DNA of 64,000 nt from contig CM072335.1 of NCBI GenBank assembly GCA_036874045.1, positions 2,128,001 through 2,192,000 on the forward strand. Reading direction: 5' to 3'. Positions 45,547 through 57,791 of the stretch are shown in pieces (the stretch's first letter is position 1; every line of letters begins with the position of its first letter). The notes beneath the pieces are model-generated. The model made no database searches. It was given only the letters and a program-made list of their open reading frames with translations, and was not told where the DNA came from. The stretch comes from Cymodocea nodosa (lineage: Eukaryota > Streptophyta > Magnoliopsida > Alismatales > Cymodoceaceae). Position numbers and translations under genes: made by a program.

Positions 45547-48500
45547 ATGGGCCGGTCTCGAGTAGCCAACAATCCTGTGGACGACGATGCCACCCAAAAG
45601 TATGACTTTTTCTCTATCTTTCGCTCTTGCTCCTCTACCCGTCCACTCCGTGGAATTTGGGGGGTTTCCTGTTTTTTTAGTGAATTTAATGGTGAAAAGG
45701 ACTGGAATTTTCTTCTGGAATCATTACATGTACACTTGTAGAGAAGTTAGTCATTATCATTATTTTTGCATTGTTGCGTGCAATGTATAGTCTAGAGATT
45801 TAAGTGTGAGCTGGTTCGTGTTGTTTTGAAATTGAAATTGTTGGATCGAGATTGTTTTTAGTTTCGGAAATTGACGAGCTGTGGTCACTTGCAGGTCGAA
45901 GAGAAGAAGGGCAAATTCAAGCGGAGAAAATTTGGAGAATGTGATTTCTGGTTCGTTTCTGCGTGTTCGTTTTTTACGATATTAAAGAATGCTAATGGGA
46001 GGATCATCGAAAATATGACTAGGTGGCTTAGGCTTAAATTCCGGCAACATGATCAATTTATTTTAAGTAAAATGTGTAATTTCTTTGTGGCAGAAGGCGT
46101 TGATCATTTGAAACATATATTATGTTATCCTCTTTTTAAGACCACCACGTCCTTTCAAATGTTTGGCTTCATTTTTTTAAGTTTAAAATGAGAATTGTAG
46201 ACGTCTCTCAATAATCTGCTTCACGTGGACCATGCAACTGCGGGGATATATGTGTTCCAATTATAAATTGATCGCAGCCGCATCGGTTTTATGGAGGCCC
46301 TTGCACTTATTGTTCATGTATATTGTATCTTACAAAAAATTGTCATAAATTTTCCCGAGTTTTATTCCTATAACAGTGTAATATGTTCCACTTTTCGGAG
46401 AACCGAGAGCTACGGTTTGGCATATTAACCTTGTGGAATTTTTCCTGTTCAACTTGCACCTATCTGCTGTAAAAAGGAAATTCTGTAGTTCTACACGTGC
46501 TTTCATTTAAATAAAAGGTTCATATATACAATTAGCATGTTGGGAATGAAGATTCAGCATAGAAAGATTGATAATTAAGAACTGACGATTTCACATACAT
46601 ATCTAGCATGTAAATCAGTTGAAACAAAATAGAATGCCTTATTTTGAAAATAAAGATGCAATAAGTCATTCCCAAGTCACAATATGAATATAGAAAAACA
46701 CTTTGGAAAGAATTCTTAGACATAGTACAATAAGGAATGATGATTTCACGTACAAATCAAGCATGTAGAATTAGTTGAAATCTTGAAATAAAATAAAATA
46801 TTTTATTTTGAAAATAAAGATGCAACAAAAATTCAAAAGTCATAGTATGAATATGAATAAAAAACATATTGTTAAGATTTCTTGGGCATGGTGCAATAAT
46901 TTTGGCAATGATAAAACTAGTGAAAAGCAATTTCATGGTTCTGAACATTCTTTACATCTAAATAAATAGTTCTTATTTCTATTGATAAGCCATCAATGGA
47001 GATTCATTACTAAATGATGGTAATGATGATACCATACTTTCAGTAAATTAACACTGATTCTTACAAATCAAGCACATAGAATCAGTGGAAACACTGCAGG
47101 TCTCATTTTGATTGTAAAATATATTTGTAAAAATGACATCAGAAGTTACAACATGAATATGAATAAAAAGTATTTGGAAAAAAAGATGCGAGAACACCAA
47201 CTCTAATGATATAAAAATGGAAAACCTGGTGTGGCTCTTGCCAATTTAAGGTATGGTAGGGTCCATTTTCGAGTCACATTTTTTTGAGAAAAATTAGGCT
47301 GAATCTCAGTAATCAGTAAGGTTCATCCAAGGTAAGTGGTCTGATCGAGAGAATCAGACCAAAAAAGGTAAAAAACAAAAAATACAAGCTCTCTGATCTT
47401 CATAGGTGCTCACTTCCCCTATAAAGATCCTATTATTCCTGGTGGTCCAGATTACCCAACAAATTGTGTAAATCAGCAGCAGTACTCAGTGCATGTTGCT
47501 GGGGAGAGTTTGGCTTTGATGACTTGGTTAGCATTTGGGATGAAGCTTTCTGAGGAATCAAAGTTTAGCTCATCCTGACAGTATAAGCAGGTTGTTTCAC
47601 TCATTCTCGACAAAGTTACAGCTGAAAATAGATGGCTACATTCTTCTGGGCCAACAATTGTAAGTAGCATTAAATAGAAGCTCCTCATCTAGTTCTTGGA
47701 GTACTAATGATTTTAAATAGCTAGTTCTAGATGATTTCTTAGACATGTAGCTTTATTAATGCACGTGGGGCCATTTTTGTGAATTTCAGCTCATACTTTA
47801 GAGACTTACAGGAAGAAGCATTACTGTTTATCAAAGTATACATTATTACAAGTAAAACGTTTTTTTGATGGGTTCTTAAGCTTATCAATTCTGTATGCTT
47901 CCTTGACTGATTGTTGTGGTACATATCTTCAAATTAGGTGTGGTGACAACAGATGGGGGCAAACCCTTGTATCATTGTAATTATTGCAACAAGGATATCA
48001 CAGGAAAGGTCCGTATTAAATGTACAAGGTGCCCAGACTTTGACTTGTGTGTGGAATGTTTCTCAATGGGTGTGGAGATTACTCCTCATAAAAGCAATCA
48101 TCCTTACAGGGTTATGGTTAGTATTAGATCTCTTTTTTTCTGAAAGTTGGTTGATATGTTAACTGTGAATACTGTTTTCTGTCATAATGCTTTATTTTTG
48201 GGGCTTCCTCTTAAATTGCAAGCAGTTGGCCAAGCACAGAGGGCTACTTATAAACTATATCCATATGAACCTTGTATTTTTCTTTTTTACAAATCAGTGC
48301 CTCTCTTGAACACCAATGTTCCAAAATTAACTCCATTTGCTCCTATAACGCTGTTCCAAAATTAACTCCATTTACTCCTATAACACTGTTAGTAATAGGT
48401 TGATGTACACAACAATGATTCTCGAATCACTCCTTACATTGAGTGGAGTCAATATCCTTTTTCTAATGGAATTTATTGAAATCACTTAAAACAAATTTCA

Positions 48501-51500
48501 TGATTGCTAAGGATACATTTATTGTAGCAGGTGGACTTGAATCCATCATATCACAATTTCTTTGGTGAGAATGGGGTCAAGTTTGGCATTGGCATGGATT
48601 CATGGAACAACATATACAAAAGCTAGTTAGTTTTGAGTCTACAAAACTTCCACGCTTCAATTTGATGATATTGTTATGGCAGGTGATGATGGGTGGTGTA
48701 CATGATAAGGCATTGTGACAAAGGGTTGTCCTCCATAAATGTTTTAGAGGGTTTTACAATTTTCTGTAGATGTGTGATGGAGTTTGTTAAAAGTGATTAT
48801 GTGGGGCAGGTGGTTGGGTTTAGATGCGGGCCTAGAGGCACGGTGAGAAGTAGAGATTGGACAAGATTCTGGGGATGGTATTTAGCATTTGGTATTATAT
48901 CGAGTTTATCTGATGAATAAAGGAACCATGTTGAGTATTGATGAAAAAATTGGTGGAAATGTGGTAAATCCTTATAGGTTTCAAAAACCATGATGGCGAC
49001 ATCTTTATGATAAGATAGGGTAAAAACCTTAAGATGGCAACATCTTGAGTTTGTTTGCTGATTTGTTCTTGTGTCTCATCTACATTGTTCAGATTTATCC
49101 TGACCATGATATTTAATGGTGCACTGTGCTGGTGACTTTGCCATGAGAATTTTGTTCCAGGTTCTTCAGGAAAGGTTGTGGACATTTTGAATGCACCATG
49201 TTTGCTTCAAACAGACACATTCCATCTTAAATTTTAGTTTTCTTGCATGGTAGTAAAATCACAATGCAATTTTAGCTGAGTTCCTTCTGTTTGACTGAGG
49301 ACAAAGATGTGTGCAACTGTTTTGTTTACTGTATTGAGCTTCATACCTTCAGTCATGGTGGAATGAGTTTATTGATTCGGGTGGTTGTTTGGGAAGAGAC
49401 TAATGGCATGGGGGGGATGTTAGTGGGAGTACAATGTGAGCCTTGACTTATGGTTCCTTGTGCTGTTTGGTGGGCATAATTCATGGAAGGGAATAGAAGG
49501 ATCTTCATGGGATTTTTGATGAAGACTTGTGATTGGTGGCTGTTGGTGATGTACTTCTGAAGGCATTGACATGGCACTTAGGATGCATACTAGGCATCAT
49601 GCATGTGCATGTGTGTGCGCACACACATACACACACATGCACATGTGTATGTAGCACAACACTTTTGACACACTAAAAGGACATAAAAATATCATCAATA
49701 AATCCCGAAAATCTGAAATAGCATTAGTAACAAATTGTGTTAGTGACATTCAAAGAAAAAAAGGGGTCAACTTGGCTTCTAATGAGGCCACCTCGTTTAC
49801 ATAAAATGTGATACTCTTTGTTTTATACACTAAAATGACAAAAAAATCAATTGTTTTAGAAAAATCTAAAAAGGTATCAATAACAAAAATTAGTGTTAGT
49901 GACATCCCAAAAAAATTAAAACATTGAGAAAAATCACCGGAAATCATTTTCTGGGGATTTCAGGATATTGTTTGATTATTTTTAACTTTTTAAGGATGTG
50001 ATTGATAATATTTTATGTTATTCACACTATTTAAGATTTTTTCAAAATGTATTGGTATTATTTTTATGTGGTTTTAGTGTGCAAAAAGTGTTCTGTTACA
50101 TTTTAGCAGATTACACCCTTGCCACATTGGAATAGAATCCCCATAATTGTTTTTATTATATATAAGTGCATCTGTGTGTGTGATCACTTTAATCTGTAAT
50201 AAACTAACCTAAGAAACTTAAGAAATAAATAACACAACATCAAATCTTCAAAATATTAAATAAGTGTAATATAGCATGCTAGAGAAGTGGTTGGAAGGGT
50301 ACTTTAGAGGAGTGGATCACATTGAAGAAAGAAAAGGATGTACTCGAGAGGACTGTTTGACTTGGGACAATGAGAGGCTCGTCAGAAAGCCATCATGTCT
50401 GAGGTCACTAGAAGTCCTGAAATTGTCAGAGCAGATTGCTGGAGGTCTGGAAATCAGTGGATGAGGCCACCATATGTATGGAAATCAATGGTGGTTTGGA
50501 TGTTGCCAGAGGTAGGAGAAGGGATGATTGTATAAGTGCGTAGAATGGGAAGTAGGACAATTTCTGCCTTAATTACCCTTTAAAATCCATAACTGGATCT
50601 CTTTTAGGATCCATAACTGGATCCAGTTAGGAATTTAGGATCCAATTATTCAAGGCAAAAACTGGGTGGTGAACAAACAAATCTCTTATGGTGCCTAGCT
50701 TGCTAACTGTGTGCCTCAATAACTATGGTTAATGGTCCATTGTATTGTTGAGTGGGCTCTGAGAGCATATAGCAGGATTTGGGGTCAGGTTTGGGGTACT
50801 GTTTGGTGAGAGTGCTGCTGTGGTCTTTTAACACTCCCTAGGGGAATATGGTTACGTCTTTACTTCCCTTGGGTAGGTATCCATGGTGAATAAGGGTAGG
50901 TGTGAAAGTTGGGAAGTAGAAACTTCCCTGCTCATGGCATACCTCTTGATTTTTGGGCAGAAGCTATTTCTATTTCTATGTTTTTGATAAATCAGTTGCT
51001 TAGACATATTTTGGGATGGCATTCTCCTTTTTAAGCAAACTCTTTTTGCTCATATACTTGATTACAAGACTCTACAGCCATTTGAGTGTGCATGCTCTCC
51101 CACCTTGCACACTCTGCTTCTCACAAACTGATCCTTTATGGTCCTGTAATTTTTTGATCATTAATAATATTTTTATTTATCTTTCAAAAAATTTATGTCA
51201 TGGTTACATTTTAAAGGATAAGTTTTATTAACCCTTTAAAAAACCACCTTTTAACAAAACCCTTATTATGTCTTAACCCAAAAAATGTACCAACAATGAC
51301 ATCAAAAGGGCCTCTTTGTTGCCACTGCTACCATTTGTAGGAAAAATTTCTTATAATTGAAGATGTTGCTGGAGTGGCCTGAGATCACTGTTGCTGGAGA
51401 GGAGGTTGTCAGGGGAGGGGATTTGTTGGAGGTGATTAAAGCCTTGGGAGGTAGGAGTTGCTGGATGTTTACTTTTTCAGTGTTCTAACTCCTGTTTTCT

Positions 51501-54500
51501 CTGTTAACGTCTACCAATGGCTTTTCCAATTCATAGATGGCAGTTTGATGGACTTGTATAGAATAAAGCATGGATTTATAATTTTTTATTTATCTGTCAA
51601 TCTGATAATAACCTTTAGACTTCAAGAAAGAAAGATTTGTTGGCTGACAGAATAGATGACCACACAACACTCCTAAATTGCTATCCCCTTAAGGCACTTT
51701 GGAGAATGTATCTAACTGAAGTTTCCCTCCATGGTTCTTATCGAGAAAATTGTCATTTCATCTAGTCCTTGCACAATTATGGCTAAGAATATTGGATTGT
51801 AAAGCATAACCATATGTAAAAAGTTAGTATTAGTGAGATAGGTATGACAACCTGTTCTTTCAGTTATTGATACTGGATGGTAGCTAGTGTAATTTTGATC
51901 ATGCATTTACATTCTAATCAACTTCCCGCAGGATAATCTGTCTTTTCCACTTATCTGTTCTGATTGGTTTGCGGATGAAGAAATACTACTATTGGAGGTA
52001 TGTCTGAAACTTGTTTTATATTTTCATTATTCCTAATAGATGAAAATGACTTTGTTATAGTTACCTTTTGCATGGTAGTTTTTATATTGTTACCTTTTGT
52101 AGTTGGTGTCCATATTTGAGTTGAGCTTATGGTTAGAAAGTAGTAACCCATTGAGATTTATTTGTAGGCCATTGAGATGTATGGTCTGGGAAACTGGGCT
52201 GAAGTTACAGAACATGTTGGAACCAAGACTAAGGACCAATGTGTCGAACACTATTCTAACACCTATCTGAATTCTCCTTGCTTTCCTCTGCCGGTATGGT
52301 TATTATATTGCCATAACTGTACTATAGAACAATGCCTATTTTTTCTGGTCTTTTTGCAGAATAGTTGTATTATGTATAACTTTTTTTCAGGACATGTCAC
52401 AAGTTGCTGGAAAAAATAGAAAAGAGCTCCTTGCCATGACAAAAGGGCGAGATGATACCAAGAAAGGTTAGTAAGGCTATTATTACTGATTTTCTGTAAA
52501 TTATCAATATGATAATGATGAATAGCTCAACAACACAAGTCGTGTATGATAAGCTGATGAAAAATTAAATACAAGACATGGAATATTCATCATATTTTAT
52601 TTTATATGGTGCACAAATTTCTGGCATCTGATGTTTCTTCGTAACAATTTTCACCTTCTGGTTTACTACGTACTTTTTTTGTATGATGTAGCTGCAAATC
52701 CTTTCCTATTCTCCATTTTTATCTTTCTTCAAGCGAGATGTGCATACCATCAAACAGACAAAGCATTTGATATAATGTTAAATGTGGCAGGATTTCCATT
52801 GACTGGGGGGCTGACACCAAAAGAAGAACCCCTATTTTCACCATCAACGGACAAGTATGCTGTCTTCAGTATTTCATTTATTTGATTTTCTATATTTATA
52901 TGTATTTGTCCTCTTAATGTTTACGTTTTATAGGCTTGAAGATGGAGGCAGAGTCCTCCCTGGGCGATCACCATCAAAAAAACTTGCTGGTATGCATGTC
53001 ATTTGTTAAAGTTTGACATGAAGCTGCTGTGAGCCTTACATTTCTCATTAACGGAAATGTAATGCTACTTGTATTATCATAATTTTATTTATTTATAAAT
53101 AAATATGTTTTATTTATAAATATTACATTTCTCATTATCTTGAATTACACTTAATTGGATACATGGAATTTTCAATTAACACAATTTTTTGATATTTTTT
53201 CTATAATTCTATTTATATGAAATTTTTTTAGTTGTGTTTAATTTTTATTTGAATTAAATTATTGTAATATTTATAAATAAAAAATATTTCTATTCATGCT
53301 TCACATGCACAAATACTGTTAGCTAATTTCTCGCTCTTGTGTTGTTGCCCTTTCAACAGATTCTCAGGGCAACAGAACCATTGGAGAAAATAAGCCAAAA
53401 TATGTAATGGAGGAAGGGCCTTCAATGACTGAGTTCTCAAGTTACAACCCCAAAAGACATGAGTTTGATCGTGAATATGACAATGATGCAGAACGGTTAC
53501 TGGTGGAGATGGAATTCAAGGAAACTGACACGGAAACTGAGAGGGAGCTTAAACTGAGAGTGCTGCATATTTATGGATCACGGTAAGGATAAATCATAAA
53601 TCATTCAATAAATCACAGTTTCTCCTTTCATTTATAGTTAGGACCTGAGAGGAATGTAGTTTGGTATTTCTATAGAGATTGGATTTTATTCCACCTTTAT
53701 TGTATTTGTGTATATGGAAGCAAACTGCAATTTGATTTGATTGGTAAAGAATGATATATATCTATATCTGTCTGTATATGTATGTACGTGTGCGTGTATA
53801 ATAGTTTATTTTATTTTATGTAAAATAGCAGCAACAGCTTATTTATGAATTAAAGTTTAATAGATATTTGATTTTATTACACCTTTATTGAATTATTGTC
53901 CATATGGAATCAAACTGCAATTTCATTTGGAAGGTGAAGGATAGTGTGTACATGTGTGTATAACAGCAACTAGGTCAAGCCTTGGCACATATTTTATTGT
54001 GATGTGAAGGTCACAAGCTCAAATATTAGGAACCAGTCTCTACATATTGACGTACAACAGCAATTGGTTAGGTTTTCTTTAGGCCTCACATTGATAGGAG
54101 CCTCTGCACTGAGTTTGTTCTTTCATAGCAACAATAGTGGTCTTTATTTACAATTTAAAGTTTAATACTGCATCTTTTTGGCTACTTTGACATTCAGTTT
54201 GTTCATTTATGCTTTTCTATTTTTGATTATGGGACATGTAGCATATTGTGTAATTGCATGTTATTTTTGTGAATTAAAGATGATGCTTTGACAGGCTAGA
54301 TGAAAGAAAGCAAAGAAAGGAATTCATTCTTAAGAGAAACTTACTCTATCCCAATCCTTTGGAAAAGGATTTGACTGAAGATGAAAGGGAAATATTCAAC
54401 CGTTACAAAGTTTTCATGCGCTTTCTAAGTCAAGAAGATCATGATTCATTGATGCTGACTGCAATAGAAGTACATAGGCTTCGCAAGAAGATTCAAGAAC

Positions 54501-57141
54501 TTCAGGCATGCCTCCTTTCATGTCAAACTTGCCTGCTCTTTAGCAAAAAGATTTGTTTTGATTCCCTTTATGGGTTTATTGTTAGCTATCAATTCCCTTT
54601 ATGGATTTATTGATGCAATCATGTGCTCCAACTATTATTACTTATTAGTCACTCATGGTCTACAAATCTGGTTTTATATTAAGAAAATTTAAGGAGTTTC
54701 ACTGGGAACTTTGAGATTTTTCCCATTCTACTTGTTTCATTCTGTTTGCATCTAAAATTACAGAAACAGCTTTAACAAAAGTTGAAAGATAGGCTCATAT
54801 GCAATTTTTTCAGGATCCTTCCACTTTAATTAGATCTTATACTTATTATCATGTTGGCACCAATTTCCCATGGAGTCTAGTTTTATATCATCTAGTGAAG
54901 TTTGTCTTGGAAGGTTAAAATGTTATTTTCCTTTTTTTTTGCATGCATGGGCAGTTTCATGATGTTGGAAAAAAGACCGAAACAAGGTGAACTGTTATTT
55001 TTGGGGTTTTCAATGTAGTCTATGGTATGCCGTGTGTTCTGTCATTGAAGGCAAGGTGTGAAAACATCAGATCCAAACTGTTTTTGGAAGGCATCATCTA
55101 TAATTTTCCCTTTCTATCTAAAAAAGCTTATTTTAACTGATACAAGATGGAGACGCTTTCATAGTTGAGTAAACATCCGACATTTATAGATTGTGACATT
55201 TAGTGGGCCTGCTTAAGCATTAGAACATATTATGCTCTAATTGCTTTGATTGAAAAGGGTCAACATATTGAATTTATTTCCAATAAATGTTCTTATAAAG
55301 ATAATGACATTGATTTGATGAAACAGAAAACTAATCATAAATTAATATGCTGGCTTTTGAGGGAAGATATGGGATGAAAATGACAATGGTATCTTCTGAC
55401 ACAGTAATGAATCTTCCGTATGGTTTGCTATTTGGATAAATGAGCAATTTCATGCTTAAGTACATTCACTAATTTCAAAAAGGGATCATATTCTTCATTT
55501 CTTCAGAGCTAGAATCTCTACCAGATTTTATAATGTCGGATTGGTTGTAATATCAATAAAATGTTAAAACAATATAAATCCTATGTCCACAAGACAGTTT
55601 ATGGATTTCTTTGTTCAACAAGAATTGGTACGTTGGTAGTGCACTTGATGTGGCAGGATGGTTTTCCACCTTTTTTAAGTCTGCAATAGCCAATGACATG
55701 GTCATCAAATATTAGATAGGCTATGCAATGGACTTTTGTCATCATTATCATGCTAAGAACAGAAGAACAGTAGGCTTTTATCAGATTACAATTTACCTTT
55801 TAAGTTAGATCGTGGGTTTATATCATGGAAACAGCCAGTCTACATAAGGATTGTCGGTGGATCCTCAGACTGTATTGATAAAAGCCTCATGTACTGATTC
55901 ATCATCATCGTCATCATCCCATGAATGATCAGTTCTGTGTATTACAGGCTGCAGTACATAGTTTGCATAACAAGCAGGACAGATTTAAACTTTCATTTTT
56001 GTGTGATAGCCAGAGAAATTTTATTTGGAACTTGTTTATTTGATGATAAATCCTATATAGAACTTGTGAAGCTTCATAGACCTTTCTGATATTTGTTCTG
56101 AATAATTTTACTTTTTTGCTCTTAATTCAGGAGGCCAGGCTAGCAGGATGTCGTACAAAAGCTGAAGCTGATGCATATCTTGTACAAAAGAATAAAGGGG
56201 AATCAGAATTAAGCACACAAAGGACAAAGGAAACTGGCCAAATAGGCAGCAGCAAAATATTGCAGAAGGCAAACCCTCCCAAGGGTGAACATGAGGAGAA
56301 CCCTATCAATGCTAGTGACCACAAAATAAAAGGTGGTGTGGATCTTGGCAATTCAATTGACGAGTGGACCATCACGGGGCTCCCAGGATTTGATTTGCTT
56401 AGTGAAGCTGTAAGTAATTATATCATGCAAAAAGTCTTCTCATAGTACTGTATCAGGAAATTTTCAATTTTTTCCATTTTGAAACTCAAACTTAAAAAAG
56501 CCAGTTTCGTTTGCTGGTCAATGTTAATCGACCTCACGTTCTAATCTTAGGAGCACTGTAGTTTTTGCTTCAATGTAATGATATGCTAATTGTCTACCCA
56601 AAACAAATGATATACTAATTTCACCTCTCAAGAAAATGGCATGCTAATTGGAGAATATATTCATAGGTTAGAGGCAGAATTTTTTTTCTTTGAAGTGAGC
56701 CTCCATCCCATCTATGGGACGATGAGAGGGTGGCTCCATGGTGGTTGGTACAGCCTCTTGATTGCTTTCCCCTTGGCTTCGCACTGTTGATTTTTTATCG
56801 ATTTTGAAGTAAATGCTTCCATGAGAATGCTGCCACCTGTCCAAATAAGCCACTTCCATTAAGTATTTCTGTACGGTATTCCTATGAATTTGATTTTTTT
56901 ACTGTGAAAAATATTCATTTTTTTCCAGGAGAAGCAGTTTTGCTGTGGGAACAGACTTCTACCATGTCATTATCTTAAGATCCAGGAGGTTTTAGTAAAA
57001 GAGATACTCGGGGGTAGCGTTCTCAAGAAGGCCGATGCCCGTGGTCTCTTCAATTCCAAGGTGGATCCACAAAAAGTTGATAAAATATACGCCATAGTGT
57101 TGAAAAAATTGGATATGCAAGAGGAGTCGTCCGTAGTTTAG
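45547..57141 (+). CDS. ADA2: Transcriptional adaptor ADA2
   Basis: Subunit of the SAGA-type GCN5 histone acetyltransferase complex in the nucleus; it couples activators to histone H3 acetylation. Twelve exons: 45547-45599, 45895-45950, 47938-48116, 51932-51997, 52168-52293, 52391-52466, 52791-52854, 52934-52989, 53360-53582, 54295-54505, 56131-56409, 56929-57141; 533 residues. Domains: a basic stretch (SKRRRANS); a ZZ zinc finger at about 38-85 (YHCNYCNKDITGK, CPDFDLCVECF); a SANT domain (WFADEEILLLEAIEMYGLGNW); the ADA2-specific middle (EYDNDAERLLVEMEFKETD); and a C-terminal SWIRM domain (KQFCCGNRLLPCHYLKIQ, ending LKKLDM). Intron 3 is 3.8 kb and carries a fold-back element. Intron 10 appears to use a GC donor (CAG then GCATGC at 54506). 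Intron 2 has a weak donor (GTTCGT). The start matches plant ADA2 proteins (MGRSR). Confidence 0.95.
46585..47175. repeat. Three diverged direct repeats in ADA2 intron 2
   Basis: A phrase of about 120 bases recurs. It opens with TTTCACRTACA and AGCATGTAGAATCAGTTGAAA-like sequence, passes through TTATTTTGAAAATAAAGATGC and ends near ATATGAATA with AAAACA. Copies begin at about 46,588, 46,745 and 47,062, the last weaker. Flanking GGAATGAWGAT-like starts suggest a unit of about 160 bases. Origin unknown. Confidence 0.6.
48318..48388. repeat. 35-base tandem duplication in ADA2 intron 3
   Basis: GTTCCAAAATTAACTCCATT at 48,318 starts again at 48,353; the units differ at about two positions. Confidence 0.85.
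49596..49649. repeat. (TG)n/(CA)n palindromic alternating tract
   Basis: ATGCATGTGCATGTGTGTGC is followed by GCACACACATACACACACAT and GCACATGTGTATG. Purine and pyrimidine alternate almost perfectly for about 50 bases, and the two halves are inverted copies around GTGCGCAC. Such DNA can form Z-DNA or a cruciform. It abuts the fold-back element that starts at about 49,650. Confidence 0.85.
49650..50100. mobile_element. Fold-back MITE in ADA2 intron 3
   Basis: The left end reads TGTAGCACAACACTTTTGAC, then ACACTAAAAGGACATAAAAA. The reverse strand of the right end reads TGTAACAGAACACTTTTTGC, then ACACTAAAACCACATAAAAA. The likeness continues inward for about 90 bases (AAAAATCTGAAATAG against AAAAAATCTTAAATAG), so each arm makes up about a fifth of the 450-base element. 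The interior contains two copies of a GTGTTAGTGACAT phrase. No coding capacity. No convincing target-site duplication was seen, so the superfamily is open (hAT, Mutator or other). Confidence 0.75.
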
Positions 57142-57791
57142 TTTCCCTCTTTATTCTTTAAAATTTGTATATATCATATATCTATCGGAAAGGCTTGCTG
57201 ATAATTTACTTCAGTTGCATGGCCGCAATAATGTTGCTTGCTTGAGTTATTAAGATATATGTATGAAGGGAATCTATTAGTCTGGAAGAAAAGATGCAAC
57301 TTTTGCTGTGGAAGCATGCAGCAGATTAAGGAAGGAGATTTGGCGCTTCAGGTCTTTGAATGCTGAGAAAGCAAAAGTTTTTAGGCCTCAGCAACGAGTT
57401 CGTTCTGGTCTTTATTATTCTAGGATGTGAAAATTGTAAAAACATCACCAGGTAATGAATGATATTCTTAATTTCTTTTAAGATTTAAATTAAAAAAAAA
57501 AACATTACCAATTTCAAAAAGGAAGGAAAAGGACGGCAGGCGTTAACTACTGCTTGAGGTACTGGAAAATTATTACACCCCATCTGAATCTCCTGGTCCT
57601 ATTATAGCATCAATGTCTGCCCAAGGCTACAGAGAACCTTACCAGGTTTATTATTATGGAAATCTGCATTGATGCGCCGTAGGAACGGAAACAAGCGTTC
57701 TCTTCGATTTAGATACATATCTATGCTACTGTGCTTAATTGGCGTAGAAAGGCGGCCAGCAGCGGGACGACACGCCTCATGGTGGGTGGTT
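57142..57791. other. Convergent 3' flanks of ADA2 and OPT
   Basis: Only about 650 bases separate the two stop codons, which face each other. AT-rich stretches with AATAAT- and AATGAAT-like phrases probably hold both polyadenylation regions, so the 3' UTRs may come close or overlap. Confidence 0.55.
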
